Origin: Actinomycetota bacterium
Lineage (GTDB): Bacteria; Actinomycetota; UBA4738; HRBIN12
Direction of reading: 5' to 3'
NCBI GenBank assembly: GCA_035640355.1
Contig: DASQWI010000019.1
Span: 1-55,221, forward strand
DNA length: 55,221 nt
Each line of letters opens with the position of its first letter. Position 1 is the first letter of the stretch. Shown in pieces: positions 16,592 through 24,937 of this stretch. The notes beneath the pieces are model-generated. The model was not told where the DNA came from. It saw only the letters and a list, made by a program, of their open reading frames with translations, and made no database searches. The translations under genes were made by a program, and so were the position numbers.

Positions 16592-18582
16592 CGAACTCCC
16601 GGCAGGAAGCCCTGGCCGGCGTCATCGCCGGCCATCGAGTCGGCGATCGCGAGCAGATCCGCGAGGCGCAGATCGCTCCCTTCCGGCACGTCGAGCGAGT
16701 GGTACACGCCGGCATCGATCCATTCGAGCTGCGTGCGTCCGGGCGTCCACCGCCCCTGGGCGTCGCCCACATCGACCGTCGACTGCCGAGCGGCGCTCGC
16801 CGGCGGAAGCTCCCTTCCCGCCTCCAGGTGCAGGCGGACCGTCCCGACGCCGACGTCCACCTCAGCATCGCGGAAGTACAGGTTCACGCCGACGTCGCCC
16901 TCGACCTCGACGATCTCGGTGCTGGCCAGCGTGAAGCCGGCGGGCAGCCGTTGGGGCATCGCGATCTCGAAGGGGACGGCAGCCCGGGCCTGTTCGAGGG
17001 TGACCCGTTCGACGAGCGCGCCGTCCGTTCCGTGCGCACGCCACTCGTCGGGCATCTCGAGACCCGTCACCGGGAGCGACGCCCCCACGTCGAGCAGGCG
17101 CTCTCGCGGCAGGTTGGTTTCGACGTAGAGGTCGGTACCGGCTGCGTGGATCGACAAGCGTCGCCCTTGGGTCTCGGTCGCCGGTTCGTAGTAGCCCACG
17201 CTTCCCCCGCCGAGCACGACCTCCTCGGCCCGGACGTCGGTGAGCCCGAACGGCGAGTCCGCGGTCCACGAACGCGTCTCGCCGAGCTTCACGAACGACA
17301 GGCCGTCGGCGTACGTCACGAGCGTCTGCTCGTCCGACGTCGCGTCGGGGATCACGACGCGGTACAGGTCGAGTCCGCCGAGCTCCGAGGGCGGCGCCAC
17401 GGGTTCGAAGCCGGTCTCGCCCGGGACCTCGTCGAGTGCTACGGCGCGCGCGCCGAGATCCTCCGTTCGCGCCGTCGAGGGGATCTCGAACACGTCGGCC
17501 GGCGGCGCTGACAGGCGGACGGAGCTCGCGACCACGTCGAAGATCCACCGCCTGGGGCGCTCTTCCTCGAGCCCGAACCGGAGCTGCCACTGATCGCGCG
17601 CGGGGCCCCGTGCGGGGAACACGCGCCACCGAAGGGGGAACCAGCTCTCAGCATCGAGCCAGATCCGAACGTGGTCGTTCGGGAAGAACGGGCGCCACCG
17701 GCCGCCCATCGACAGGAACGGGAACAGCGAAGACGCACGGTCCCACGGCACCTCGACGACGACGGCCTCGCGTTCGAGCGCGCGCCCGATGCGCAGCACC
17801 TCGAAGGACTCAGGTTCGGCGAGCGCAACGAGCGGTAGCACCAGATCGGTCGGCGCCGGCGCGTGCGACGAGAACGGCGCGCGGTTGCGGATGCTCGTCT
17901 CGCGCTGCGGGCAACGCGGAAGCGGACACGGCGTCGGCGCCGAGGAGTACCAGCGGTCGCCGTTCACTACGAGTTTCAGATCGGTCGGCGTCGCATGCGC
18001 CGGATATTCCGTTCGGTCGACGACGTCCATGCGGAACTGTTCGGGCGCGTTGAACCACACGCGCATCCGCATCTCGCGGACGGGAACGTCTGCCCCGAGG
18101 TTGCGTTCGACGATGGAGAAATGCGCCGCGTACGAGTCGAGCGACGGCGCCGCACCGGCGACTCCGTCGGTCACGTCCTCCGCGGCCAACGCCGTCATCG
18201 AGTCGCGCTCCGCATCTCGCCACGGACCGCCCACGACGAGGCTGCCGGCGAGCAACCCGACAAGGAGCGCGGCGATCGCGGGTGCCACTCGCGGGAGCAA
18301 CGATCGTCGTTGCGGCAGACGCATCGGGCGAACCACTCGGATTCCGGCCGGACGCGACCATGACTCGTTCTCGACCGAGGTCATGATCTGCTCGACGAGG
18401 TCGGGCACCGCGGGCGCGATCTCGAACCGCGCGGCATCGCGCAGCCGGTACGCGCCACGTTCGAACGCACGACACTCGGCACACGTCTCGAGATGGCGTT
18501 CGAGCGCCACGGTGTCGCGCGACGACAGCCGCTCGCCGTCGAGGCGCTCGGAGATCAGGCGCTCGGCGCGTTCATGATCCAC
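16588..18582 (-). CDS. Anti-sigma factor fused to an RseB-like sensor and DUF4367-like domain
   Basis: 664 aa, far longer than a usual anti-sigma factor. Residues 1-45 hold a zinc anti-sigma motif H30-x3-C34-x2-C37 in LERHLETCAECRAF; a membrane helix lies at ~98-118 (RVAPAIAALLVGLLAGSLVV). The outer part begins with a LolA/RseB-like half-barrel (~150-390: MRVWFNAPEQFRMDVVDRTE, VVEVPWDRAS, WLDAESWFPLRWRVF) and ends with DUF4367-like modules (~390-664: RLPAGFTLASTEIVE). It thus joins the roles of RseA and RseB in one chain. The start overlaps the sigma factor end by 11 nt and the end overlaps the VanY-like gene by 4 nt. Confidence 0.85.
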   Translation of the reverse strand: MDHERAERLISERLDGERLSSRDTVALERHLETCAECRAFERGAYRLRDAARFEIAPAVPDLVEQIMTSVENESWSRPAGIRVVRPMRLPQRRSLLPRVAPAIAALLVGLLAGSLVVGGPWRDAERDSMTALAAEDVTDGVAGAAPSLDSYAAHFSIVERNLGADVPVREMRMRVWFNAPEQFRMDVVDRTEYPAHATPTDLKLVVNGDRWYSSAPTPCPLPRCPQRETSIRNRAPFSSHAPAPTDLVLPLVALAEPESFEVLRIGRALEREAVVVEVPWDRASSLFPFLSMGGRWRPFFPNDHVRIWLDAESWFPLRWRVFPARGPARDQWQLRFGLEEERPRRWIFDVVASSVRLSAPPADVFEIPSTARTEDLGARAVALDEVPGETGFEPVAPPSELGGLDLYRVVIPDATSDEQTLVTYADGLSFVKLGETRSWTADSPFGLTDVRAEEVVLGGGSVGYYEPATETQGRRLSIHAAGTDLYVETNLPRERLLDVGASLPVTGLEMPDEWRAHGTDGALVERVTLEQARAAVPFEIAMPQRLPAGFTLASTEIVEVEGDVGVNLYFRDAEVDVGVGTVRLHLEAGRELPPASAARQSTVDVGDAQGRWTPGRTQLEWIDAGVYHSLDVPEGSDLRLADLLAIADSMAGDDAGQGFLPGVR

Positions 18583-19123
18583 CGGCGTCCTCCTCCAGCG
18601 CGAGCGCTCCCATCATGGCCTTCCGGGCTCGATGCATCCGACTCTTCACGGTCCCGACGCGCACCCCCAGGACGTCGGCGGCCTCCTGATAGGAAAGGCC
18701 GAAGACCTCGATCAACAGGAACGGCTCGCGGTGCTCCTCGCCCACGGCCGAGAGCGCTGCCTGCAGCTCGACTCGGGCCTGCGGGTCCGTCGTAGCGAGC
18801 GGCGCGGCGGGCTCCTTCTCGTAGTGCACGTTCCGAGCCTTGATGGCGTCCATCGCGCAGTTCCGCGCGATCCGGAACAACCAGCTCGTGAACTTGGAGT
18901 CGCCGCGGAAGCCCTTCAGGAACCGGAAGGTTCGGAGGAACGCCTCCTGCGTGACGTCCTCGGCTAGGGCGCGGTCGCGCGTGAAGTGGAAGGCGAACCG
19001 CCACAGGTCGCCCTGGTACCGCCGCACCAGGTCTTCGAACGCGTCGAGGTCGCCCTCGCGGGCGCGCGCGATCGTGCGCGGGTCGGGGTCCTGCACGTCT
19101 TCCCTCTCGGTCCGGCCGGCCAC
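18572..19123 (-). CDS. RpoE-like ECF sigma factor
   Basis: 183 aa. Region 2: DAFEDLVRRYQGDLWRFAF, LAEDVTQEAFLRTFRFL, FTSWLFRIARNCAMDAIKAR. Region 4: LSAVGEEHREPFLLIEVFGL and AADVLGVRVGTVKSRMHRAR. A typical SigE/RpoE-group factor, kept inactive by the membrane anti-sigma factor encoded next in the operon. The ATG is read with the N-terminus MAGRTEREDVQDPD; the frame extends further upstream but with low-complexity content. A RpoE-type promoter precedes it, so it is probably autoregulated. Confidence 0.93.
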   Translation of the reverse strand: MAGRTEREDVQDPDPRTIARAREGDLDAFEDLVRRYQGDLWRFAFHFTRDRALAEDVTQEAFLRTFRFLKGFRGDSKFTSWLFRIARNCAMDAIKARNVHYEKEPAAPLATTDPQARVELQAALSAVGEEHREPFLLIEVFGLSYQEAADVLGVRVGTVKSRMHRARKAMMGALALEEDAGGS

Positions 19124-19225
19124 GCAAGCGTAGCCCCGCGGCGCACGCCCGAATACCCCGCTGACCTGCGGGGATGGCGTCGCGACGCGGGCGGGCCTCC
19201 TCTTCCATCTCTCTCGGTCCGCCCG

Positions 19226-19254
19226 TAGGACCGGGGGTTCGGCTGGTTTGTTCC
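19226..19254 (-). promoter_or_regulatory. RpoE-type promoter of the sigma-anti-sigma-VanY operon
   Basis: Minus strand: GGAACAA (19254-19248), 15 nt, GGTCCTA (19232-19226). This matches the family consensus GGAACTT-N15/16-GGTCTAA closely. It lies ~100 nt before the sigma factor start and just after the 83-aa gene, as expected for autoregulation. Confidence 0.65.
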
Positions 19255-19263
19255 GAGCCGTGC

Positions 19264-19515
19264 CTAGCTCGAGAGGCGGGCAGAAGGGTGGTCGAGGCGC
19301 TCGGTCAGACGCTCGGCGCGCTCGGCCGCCTCGTCCTGCAGGCCGGCGGTCATGGCTCCGGTGATGGCCAGAAGCTCGGCCTCGACGCGCCTTCCGATGC
19401 GGCCGCTCCCGCGCTCGAGCTGTGCCTCCAGGCGGGCGATCGCCCGCTCCAGGCGCGCCACGGGATCGCGCTCACGTGCCTCACGCCAGTCGGAGAGCTC
19501 GATGACCTGACCCAC
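19264..19515 (-). CDS. Small helical protein of unknown function
   Basis: 83 aa from a GTG start, beginning MGQVIELSDWREARERDP and rich in Arg, Glu and Ala (ARLERAIARLEAQLERGSGR). It is predicted to be almost wholly helical, probably coiled coil. No clear ribosome-binding site is visible. The strand and position just upstream of the sigma operon promoter suggest its own transcript. The VIELSDWR start feels familiar from actinobacterial small proteins, but no function is known to me. Confidence 0.5.
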   Translation of the reverse strand: MGQVIELSDWREARERDPVARLERAIARLEAQLERGSGRIGRRVEAELLAITGAMTAGLQDEAAERAERLTERLDHPSARLSS

Positions 19516-19581
19516 GATGCGATCGTAGAACCGGGGTCTGACAGTTCCTCGGAACCTCCAGCAATTGGAGCCGTTAAGGAG

Positions 19582-19939
19582 CTAGTGCTTCGCGTAGTCG
19601 GTCGCGCCGAGGAAATGCAGCGATATGTACGGCTCGTCGCCGATCACCCAGGAGTCGTGACCCGGCGCGACGTGGAACAGATCGCCCGGCGTGAGTTCGT
19701 GCTCGGTCCCGTCGCTCATCTTCACCGCGCAGCGCCCGGACACGACGAGCCCGACGTGCTCGACCTGACAGAGTGATTCGCGGTGTCGCTTTCCCGACAT
19801 GCTCCGACCACACCCAGCCCAGCTCGTATCGCGCGCGTCCGACGGTGACGCCGCCGATCGTGACGAGCTCGAACGTTCCGTGCTCGAACCTTCGCGTCTC
19901 GTCCGCTTCATCGAACCGTTTGATGTCTACTTCGGCCAT
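19582..19939 (-). pseudogene. Cupin-domain protein broken by one frameshift
   Basis: The first ~50 codons (MAEVDIKRFDEADETRRF to WSEHVG) are in one frame, the rest (KRHRESLCQVEHVGLVVSGR, TEHELTPGDLFHVAPGHDSW, ISLHFLGATDYAKH) in another. Removing one G from the GGG at 19793-19795 (CCC on the plus strand) restores a single ~119-aa cupin. The cupin metal motif H-x-G..H (CQVEHVGLV) and the PGHD of the second motif are present. GGGAGGAT precedes the ATG. The role is unknown; such single cupins often bind small ligands. Confidence 0.8.
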
Positions 19940-20179
19940 CGATCCTCCCGTTGCTGAACATCACCTTGCGTGAGCGAGCTATGCCCCTGGACGGCCGATT
20001 GAAGCATCCCCGCGACTCATCGGCGTGCTCAATGCGCGAATCGGCCGCTCTGGCGATTGTCCGCGCGACCACTCGCGCATAGTCTCGCCGCATCGCGGTT
20101 CGCCGCGACTCCCCTGAACCTCTCCCTCGTTTGACTGAAGCGACCGTGGACCGTCAGACGACTCGGATACTGTGGCGCA
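19940..20179. other. Intergenic, no feature recognised
   Basis: 240 bp between the divergent cupin and 78-aa genes. It marks the left edge of the lower-GC island. No hairpin, promoter or repeat stands out. Confidence 0.5.
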
Positions 20180-20416
20180 GTGACGACACTTCCCGAACTG
20201 GAGCAGTGTCTCCGAGAGCGTCTTGACGCACTCCCGAAGCCCGCCCGCGCTGAGCTGCTCCACGTCCTCATGCTTCCCGACTTCGAGCGGGCCGGAAGGA
20301 TCGGCGAGTACTGGGGCGAGCCGAGGACGCGGATGTTTGGCGAGCTGCTAATCGATCTTGAGGATGATCGCGCCGCGAGGGCACTCGTCATTGGGATGCT
20401 GCGCGACTCCCGTTGA
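20180..20416 (+). CDS. Small hypothetical protein at the island edge
   Basis: 78 aa from a GTG: MTTLPELEQCLRERLDALPK at the start, then LLHVLMLPDFERAGRIGEYW and LLIDLEDDRAARALVIGMLR. It is acidic, soluble and helical by eye. No good ribosome-binding site precedes it. It is convergent with the PIN gene 40 bp away. Not recognised; composition and codon use look coding. Confidence 0.45.
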   Translation: MTTLPELEQCLRERLDALPKPARAELLHVLMLPDFERAGRIGEYWGEPRTRMFGELLIDLEDDRAARALVIGMLRDSR

Positions 20417-20456
20417 TCGAACTGACGGCGCCAAGGTGTTCATACCCCAACGATCG

Positions 20457-20936
20457 CTACGGCCCGGCACGCTTTACGGCAACGGCAGGCTCCTCAACGA
20501 TGAAGGAGTACTTGGTGTCGATACCCGCCGCTGCGACCCGAATCCGCAGAGGGCCATCCGTCGTCGCCAAAATCGCTCCATTCACCGCGGCAGCGGCTTG
20601 AACGAATGGTAGGTCCGCAGGTTTCACAACATCCTCCGCCTCCGGTACGGGCGGAAGGTCGTCATCGCTCAGGAATCGATGGTCCTTGTCCGCATTGAGA
20701 AGAAGGGCGGCAAGTATGGCAAGGACCCGAGGAGTAGCGAGTTTCGATTGAGGAAGGCTCTCTACATGGCGTACGTAGCGTTTCCACGCCGAATATGGGA
20801 AGACGAGAGAGTGGCAGTTCCGGTCGATTCGGAGGATAAGCTCTAAACAATCTGGATTGCTCTTGCCTTTGTCGTCCTCCTGCAACTGAGCAAGCCGAAC
20901 TATGTTCTCATCCAGCACGAAGTGATGCTTACTCAT
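20457..20936 (-). CDS. PIN-like domain protein coupled to an OLD-type ATPase
   Basis: 159 aa. The PIN fold is suggested by FVLDENIV (D9) at the first strand, an acidic E32 in CLELILRID, D108 in VKPADLPFVQAAA and D127 in AILATTDGPLR, giving the four-acid pattern of PIN nucleases. The start overlaps the ATPase stop by 4 nt (ATGA), so the two are co-translated. In this arrangement it is the presumed effector RNase of an ATPase-nuclease pair, held or triggered by the ATPase; this is inference. Homology to a named defence family was not established. Confidence 0.72.
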   Translation of the reverse strand: MSKHHFVLDENIVRLAQLQEDDKGKSNPDCLELILRIDRNCHSLVFPYSAWKRYVRHVESLPQSKLATPRVLAILAALLLNADKDHRFLSDDDLPPVPEAEDVVKPADLPFVQAAAAVNGAILATTDGPLRIRVAAAGIDTKYSFIVEEPAVAVKRAGP

Positions 20937-22228
20937 TCTCTCTGGCCAAAGCGGCTGTTCAGGTAGTCGTTCAGGCTCTCAATGTCGACGTCCATGAAGC
21001 CCTTTAAGCCACCCGAGATTTGGCCGAACTCGTTCACTTCGAGGCGCCGAGCGCGGGTTGTTTGGTTAACTCGACTGAACTCATAGATGGAGATCTCCGT
21101 CGACGGCAATCGCCGGGCTGTCACGGCGTTCAGCAGGCCGATGATGATGTGCTCGCTATGAGTTGTCAGGATCAGTTGTCCCCTTCGTGCCTTCACCAGC
21201 TCTACGAACAGTCCGCAAAGGGCGACTTGTGCTTTGGGGTGCAGGTGAATCTCTGGCTCTTCGATTGTTATGACTGACCCTTCGCCAGCTCTCGCGAACC
21301 CGATGAGCGGCAGGAGTAGCTGATTGAGACCGAAGGCCTCGTTCACCAAGTTGATGTTGATACCTTCGACGAAAGTCTCTGCCGACACCTGTTGGTTTGG
21401 AGCCAACCGAGGGCGAATCTGCAACGCGTCCGGACCTAGTACTTCCTGCAAGTAACGTGCGACGTGAGCGGACAGCTCCGGTTGGTACGCGAACGCATTG
21501 ACCACGTAAGTTGCTTGTGACTCGGGCCCCCAGCCAGCCGGGTAGTCGAGTTCGGGGATGCCAGGCAACACGCCGTACGACGGCCTATCAAGACCGCGAA
21601 TAGGCGGTACAAGGTATGTCTTTTCGAGGAGCGAAAACACCGTGTGCAGACGGCTGATGAGTTGCTCAGTGACCCTCGTCCAAAGATAGTCGTCCGGAGG
21701 CACCGACACCGAGTTGATTTGGAAAGGAATGGAAATCTGTTGAATCGGAGCAAGCTGATAACCAATACCTTCCCGCATCGGCAAGGGGAAGGTAGGTGAC
21801 GCCACTCGCGCGTCCCATTCCCCCTGTAGAACGATGTCACGTTCCCCATTCAGCGTCCCAGAGTGCGTTTGCAGCGCTCCACCGCGAACGAACTCCGCTT
21901 TGTAGTCGAATGAACCGGCATCAAACATCGGGTGGATTTCAGCAATGTCAGAGTCAGCCGGGGCGTAGTCTGCTGAGACTTCGATGCCCATCCGTAAGTC
22001 TTCGTTCTGGTTGTGTGCGACGTCGCGGTACGAGCCAAGGTTGAGATGTGGTCCTTGCAGGATTAGGGTCTGGCTTGCTTTCGATTGCTTGAGCAGCGCC
22101 AAAGCCTGAAGGACAGAACTCTTGCCGGCACCGTTAGCTCCTATGAGAACCGTGACTGGCCGGAGGTCGACGGCTACACCTTGCTCATCGAAGAGTTTGA
22201 AGTTGCGCAACGTGATGCTTCGCCACAC
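20933..22228 (-). CDS. OLD/AAA15-type ABC-like ATPase
   Basis: 431 aa. Starts WRSITLRNFKLFDEQG, the classic SMC/OLD-type first strand. Walker A GANGAGKS (30-37), signature-like NEAFGLNQLLLPL (~296-308), Walker B with catalytic Glu VITIEEPEIHLHP (~319-331), and switch His in LILTTHSEH (~352-360) are all intact. There is no TOPRIM domain, unlike OLD nucleases, so catalysis must come from a partner, probably the overlapping PIN protein. The layout resembles AAA15-plus-effector immune systems such as PARIS, with PIN in place of the DUF4435/TOPRIM effector. The base composition looks less GC-rich than flanking genes. Confidence 0.88.
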   Translation of the reverse strand: MWRSITLRNFKLFDEQGVAVDLRPVTVLIGANGAGKSSVLQALALLKQSKASQTLILQGPHLNLGSYRDVAHNQNEDLRMGIEVSADYAPADSDIAEIHPMFDAGSFDYKAEFVRGGALQTHSGTLNGERDIVLQGEWDARVASPTFPLPMREGIGYQLAPIQQISIPFQINSVSVPPDDYLWTRVTEQLISRLHTVFSLLEKTYLVPPIRGLDRPSYGVLPGIPELDYPAGWGPESQATYVVNAFAYQPELSAHVARYLQEVLGPDALQIRPRLAPNQQVSAETFVEGININLVNEAFGLNQLLLPLIGFARAGEGSVITIEEPEIHLHPKAQVALCGLFVELVKARRGQLILTTHSEHIIIGLLNAVTARRLPSTEISIYEFSRVNQTTRARRLEVNEFGQISGGLKGFMDVDIESLNDYLNSRFGQRE

Positions 22229-22317
22229 CTGAGACCTCCCCGTCGTAGCCCAATGCGCATAGCTGTGGCCCGCTGGAACGCGCCATCGTAGGGCGCGAGG
22301 TCACCGCCATAGGCCTA

Positions 22318-22821
22318 CTAGTGGCCATGTTGACTGTCGTCTGTGCCAATCTCGATGAGGAAATCCTCCGGAGTCTGAACCCGAATCTGGAAACGCGCAT
22401 CGAGGATCTCTCTCAACCGAAGCATCGCGCCATCCCACGTAAGGAAGACCGTCCGTCCTTGGAGCATATGAGCGTGTAGATGGTCCCAGTCTCGCCAGTC
22501 AGGAAGCTTGGGATCGCCTTCTTCCCAGGCCGATTCGAGTTCGAGTCGGAAGTCCTCGAACCCCGCCGAACCCAGTTGATCTCTCCCGAGGACCCAATTG
22601 CCAAGCCTGGTAACCGAACCCGTCTCCTCAACCCCAATTTCATCGAGGGCGTTGATGCCGCTGGCATACGGCTCATCCGGAATGTCCTCTCGTACCCGTG
22701 CGGTGATAGCGAGGCCGATGTCGCCATTGGCCGCGAGTGCCAACAATCTCTCTACTAGGGCCTTCTTCGGCCGGTCCCTCCAATACTCAAAGAGAAGATT
22801 CGTGTCCAGCGTGACTTTCAT
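22318..22821 (-). CDS. Second PIN-domain protein
   Basis: 167 aa from the ATG at 22821 (MKVTLDTNLLFEYWRDRP). The PIN acids are D6 (TLDTN), E45 (VREDIP), D113 (DWDHLHAHML) and D130 (LTWDGAML), a complete VapC-like set, so it looks like an active ribonuclease. It lies 89 bp upstream of the ATPase start on the same strand and may be co-transcribed with the ATPase-PIN pair. No VapB-like antitoxin gene is adjacent, which is unusual for a VapC toxin. No ribosome-binding site is evident. Confidence 0.82.
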   Translation of the reverse strand: MKVTLDTNLLFEYWRDRPKKALVERLLALAANGDIGLAITARVREDIPDEPYASGINALDEIGVEETGSVTRLGNWVLGRDQLGSAGFEDFRLELESAWEEGDPKLPDWRDWDHLHAHMLQGRTVFLTWDGAMLRLREILDARFQIRVQTPEDFLIEIGTDDSQHGH

Positions 22822-23076
22822 CACGGGTGGATCGTAGCGGCCCATGTGGGCTGCCTCGATCTTCGGACCGACGGGGTGGAGCTGGTCGATCAGGGCGGAC
22901 GGGTACCTGTCTGAGTAGAGGCGAAGGTGCCCCTCCTACGCCGTCTACGTACACCGGATCGTCGGGACGACCCTTCAAGTGGAAGAGCGAATGGCGCGTC
23001 AGCCGGCGCGTGCGTTGAGGGGTGGATTCGAGGCAGTATCACGGGTTGACTACATGCGCATAGGGGTGAGGGAGTC

Positions 23077-24102
23077 GTGCCGCCGCCGGAACGGAACAGA
23101 CAGGTCTATTTCGTTGGTGCCGGCCTCTCGTCGACAGCAGGCCTGCCAAATACGCCTTCCTTGATTGACGCCGTTCTGGCGCTGGCAAGGGAGAACCGCT
23201 CCTCGGTCACAGAGGAGCAACTGCTCAAAGCCTTCAAGTTCTTCTATCCGGACGCCGTCCATGCCGGATTTCGCCCGGGAGTCGTGGATTTCTTCTCGAC
23301 GCTGAGGACTTTCCTTGATGTCGGCACGGGCTTCGTGGAAACGGGATTCACTGACGCGCCAGATCTCTATCGTGCTCTCAAGGTCTCAATTGCGCGGGTC
23401 CTTCTTGAAGGCACCCGCGACGTCAACGACGCCCGCCTTATCAATCGCGAGTACCTGAAGCAGATAGTCCAGCCCGGGAATATTGTCATTACCTCGAACT
23501 GGGACCCCTTGATCGAACGAACTGCACAAGTAATCGGTGTTCCTGTCCGACTCTGCGGATCCCCGGCTGATAGCACGTTGCTCCTCTTGAAGCTGCACGG
23601 CTCCATTGACTGGTGTACGGCCGGCAACGCAAAGCGGAATCTGACCAAAGCCGATTACGCGTGGCTAAAGGAGGTCCTTTTCGTAGATCATCCATATACT
23701 TTTGCTCTCAACGACAAGCTGCGCGACAAGGAGCCAGAACTCCTCCTCCGGACGCGTTGTATGGAGAGTTGGTCGTCAGCCTGGAACGTCTTGCGAAGCA
23801 GGACCATCGATCCACACATGGTGACGATGGTCCGAGGCAAGGCCGGCGATCTCGGACCTCTACGAGATGTCTGGCGAGACGCATACGGCGCGCTTAGTCG
23901 GGCAAAGGCCCTGGAAATCGTTGGTTACTCCATGCCTGATGACGATGCCGAGATCCGGACGCTGCTTCGCGCAGGGATCCACCGGGGCTCGAAGAACGCT
24001 CGAGTGACAGTCCGGAACCCATCGCCCGACGTGCACGAGCGCGTTCGGGCTTTCCTCGAGCGAAGCGCTCACTCCTTGTATCTCCCCGTCGAACCCGTAT
24101 AG
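23077..24102 (+). CDS. SIR2-like domain protein (putative NAD-consuming defence effector)
   Basis: 341 aa from a GTG with GGGAG upstream. The NAD-binding YFVGAGLSSTAGLPNT (GAG at 14-16), ITSNWDPLIER (N141, D143) and LLKLHGSIDW (H174) are the signature of SIR2-like proteins found in prokaryotic defence systems (ThsA, DSR, AVAST-associated). The zinc-finger Cys of protein deacetylase sirtuins are absent. The C-terminal half (LEIVGYSMPDDDAEIRTLLR) is the second half of the same fold. A fused sensor is not obvious, so any trigger may be the neighbouring gene. Divergent from the PIN/ATPase genes. Confidence 0.86.
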   Translation: MPPPERNRQVYFVGAGLSSTAGLPNTPSLIDAVLALARENRSSVTEEQLLKAFKFFYPDAVHAGFRPGVVDFFSTLRTFLDVGTGFVETGFTDAPDLYRALKVSIARVLLEGTRDVNDARLINREYLKQIVQPGNIVITSNWDPLIERTAQVIGVPVRLCGSPADSTLLLLKLHGSIDWCTAGNAKRNLTKADYAWLKEVLFVDHPYTFALNDKLRDKEPELLLRTRCMESWSSAWNVLRSRTIDPHMVTMVRGKAGDLGPLRDVWRDAYGALSRAKALEIVGYSMPDDDAEIRTLLRAGIHRGSKNARVTVRNPSPDVHERVRAFLERSAHSLYLPVEPV

Positions 24103-24123
24103 CGAGCAGAAGATCCATCCAAG

Positions 24124-24825
24124 TCAAAGCGACAGCAGCCAGGCCTCTAGTAGGCGACTGACGAGATCGTCAGCCTCCCGCTCGGGCATTGGGTCTTTCG
24201 GTGGGTCGGTGCCCCGTCGAGCGTGCCGAGCACCTCGACCCCCGCCCTTCTCATGATTCGCAGTGTGCGTGAATCGACTCAGCTCGTTGGTACTGATACC
24301 GCTCGCCCCCAGCCCGCTCCGCGCCCGGACAATTTCGTACACCTTGTACAGGTTCACCCAGTTGTGCGGCTCGTTAGCCCAAAGATCTAGCGCCTCCTGC
24401 GCGTCCCGGTCGCGGGCCGCTGCCTTGGCGAAGCGGCTGGCAGGACTCGCGACTGGTTCAGACGTAGCGCCGCCGACTATGGCTGCCGGAAACACGACGG
24501 GGTGAACTTCAATCGTGGCCGCCTCTACGAAGACGTTTGTTGCCTTGGTACCGTCCGCTTTCTGTTCGTGAACCGATCCGATTGTCACGTTCTTGAAGTT
24601 CCGCTGTTGGAGCCGTGTCGCCCCGTTGATTCGCGTCACGATGTCCTTGGCGGCACCGTAGACGTCGGAGCTGTGCTCGAGAGATTCGAGCTCAAGGGAC
24701 TCGAGGAGTATGGAGTCCCCGTCCCGGACGATCTCATCATCGGCGGACTTGAACAGGGTGACCAACAACTCAAGATCTGCTTCATCTCCTCTGAGCTCTA
24801 CTTGCCATCTCGCCATCACACGCAT
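24124..24825 (-). CDS. Hypothetical protein at the right edge of the island
   Basis: 233 aa from the ATG at 24825 (24816 equally possible; no ribosome-binding site). A start MARWQVELRGDEADLELLVT is followed by a strand-rich N-terminal domain and a C-terminal helical domain around NWVNLYKVYEIVRAR and ELSRFTHTANHEKGGGRGAR with a conserved-looking PPKDPMPEREADDL. I have seen the ARHAR...PP..PM tail pattern in uncharacterised proteins of mobile regions but cannot name a family. Convergent with the SIR2 gene, 22 bp between stops. Confidence 0.65.
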   Translation of the reverse strand: MRVMARWQVELRGDEADLELLVTLFKSADDEIVRDGDSILLESLELESLEHSSDVYGAAKDIVTRINGATRLQQRNFKNVTIGSVHEQKADGTKATNVFVEAATIEVHPVVFPAAIVGGATSEPVASPASRFAKAAARDRDAQEALDLWANEPHNWVNLYKVYEIVRARSGLGASGISTNELSRFTHTANHEKGGGRGARHARRGTDPPKDPMPEREADDLVSRLLEAWLLSL

Positions 24826-24937
24826 GCTACGAACTCGGCGCTCCAGATGAGGCGACGCCGCTCTCCGAGTGGGTTCCTGGCCTCCTGCCACCGACCGTCA
24901 CGTTCACGACATCGGCAACCGCTCGCCAGGAGTTCGG

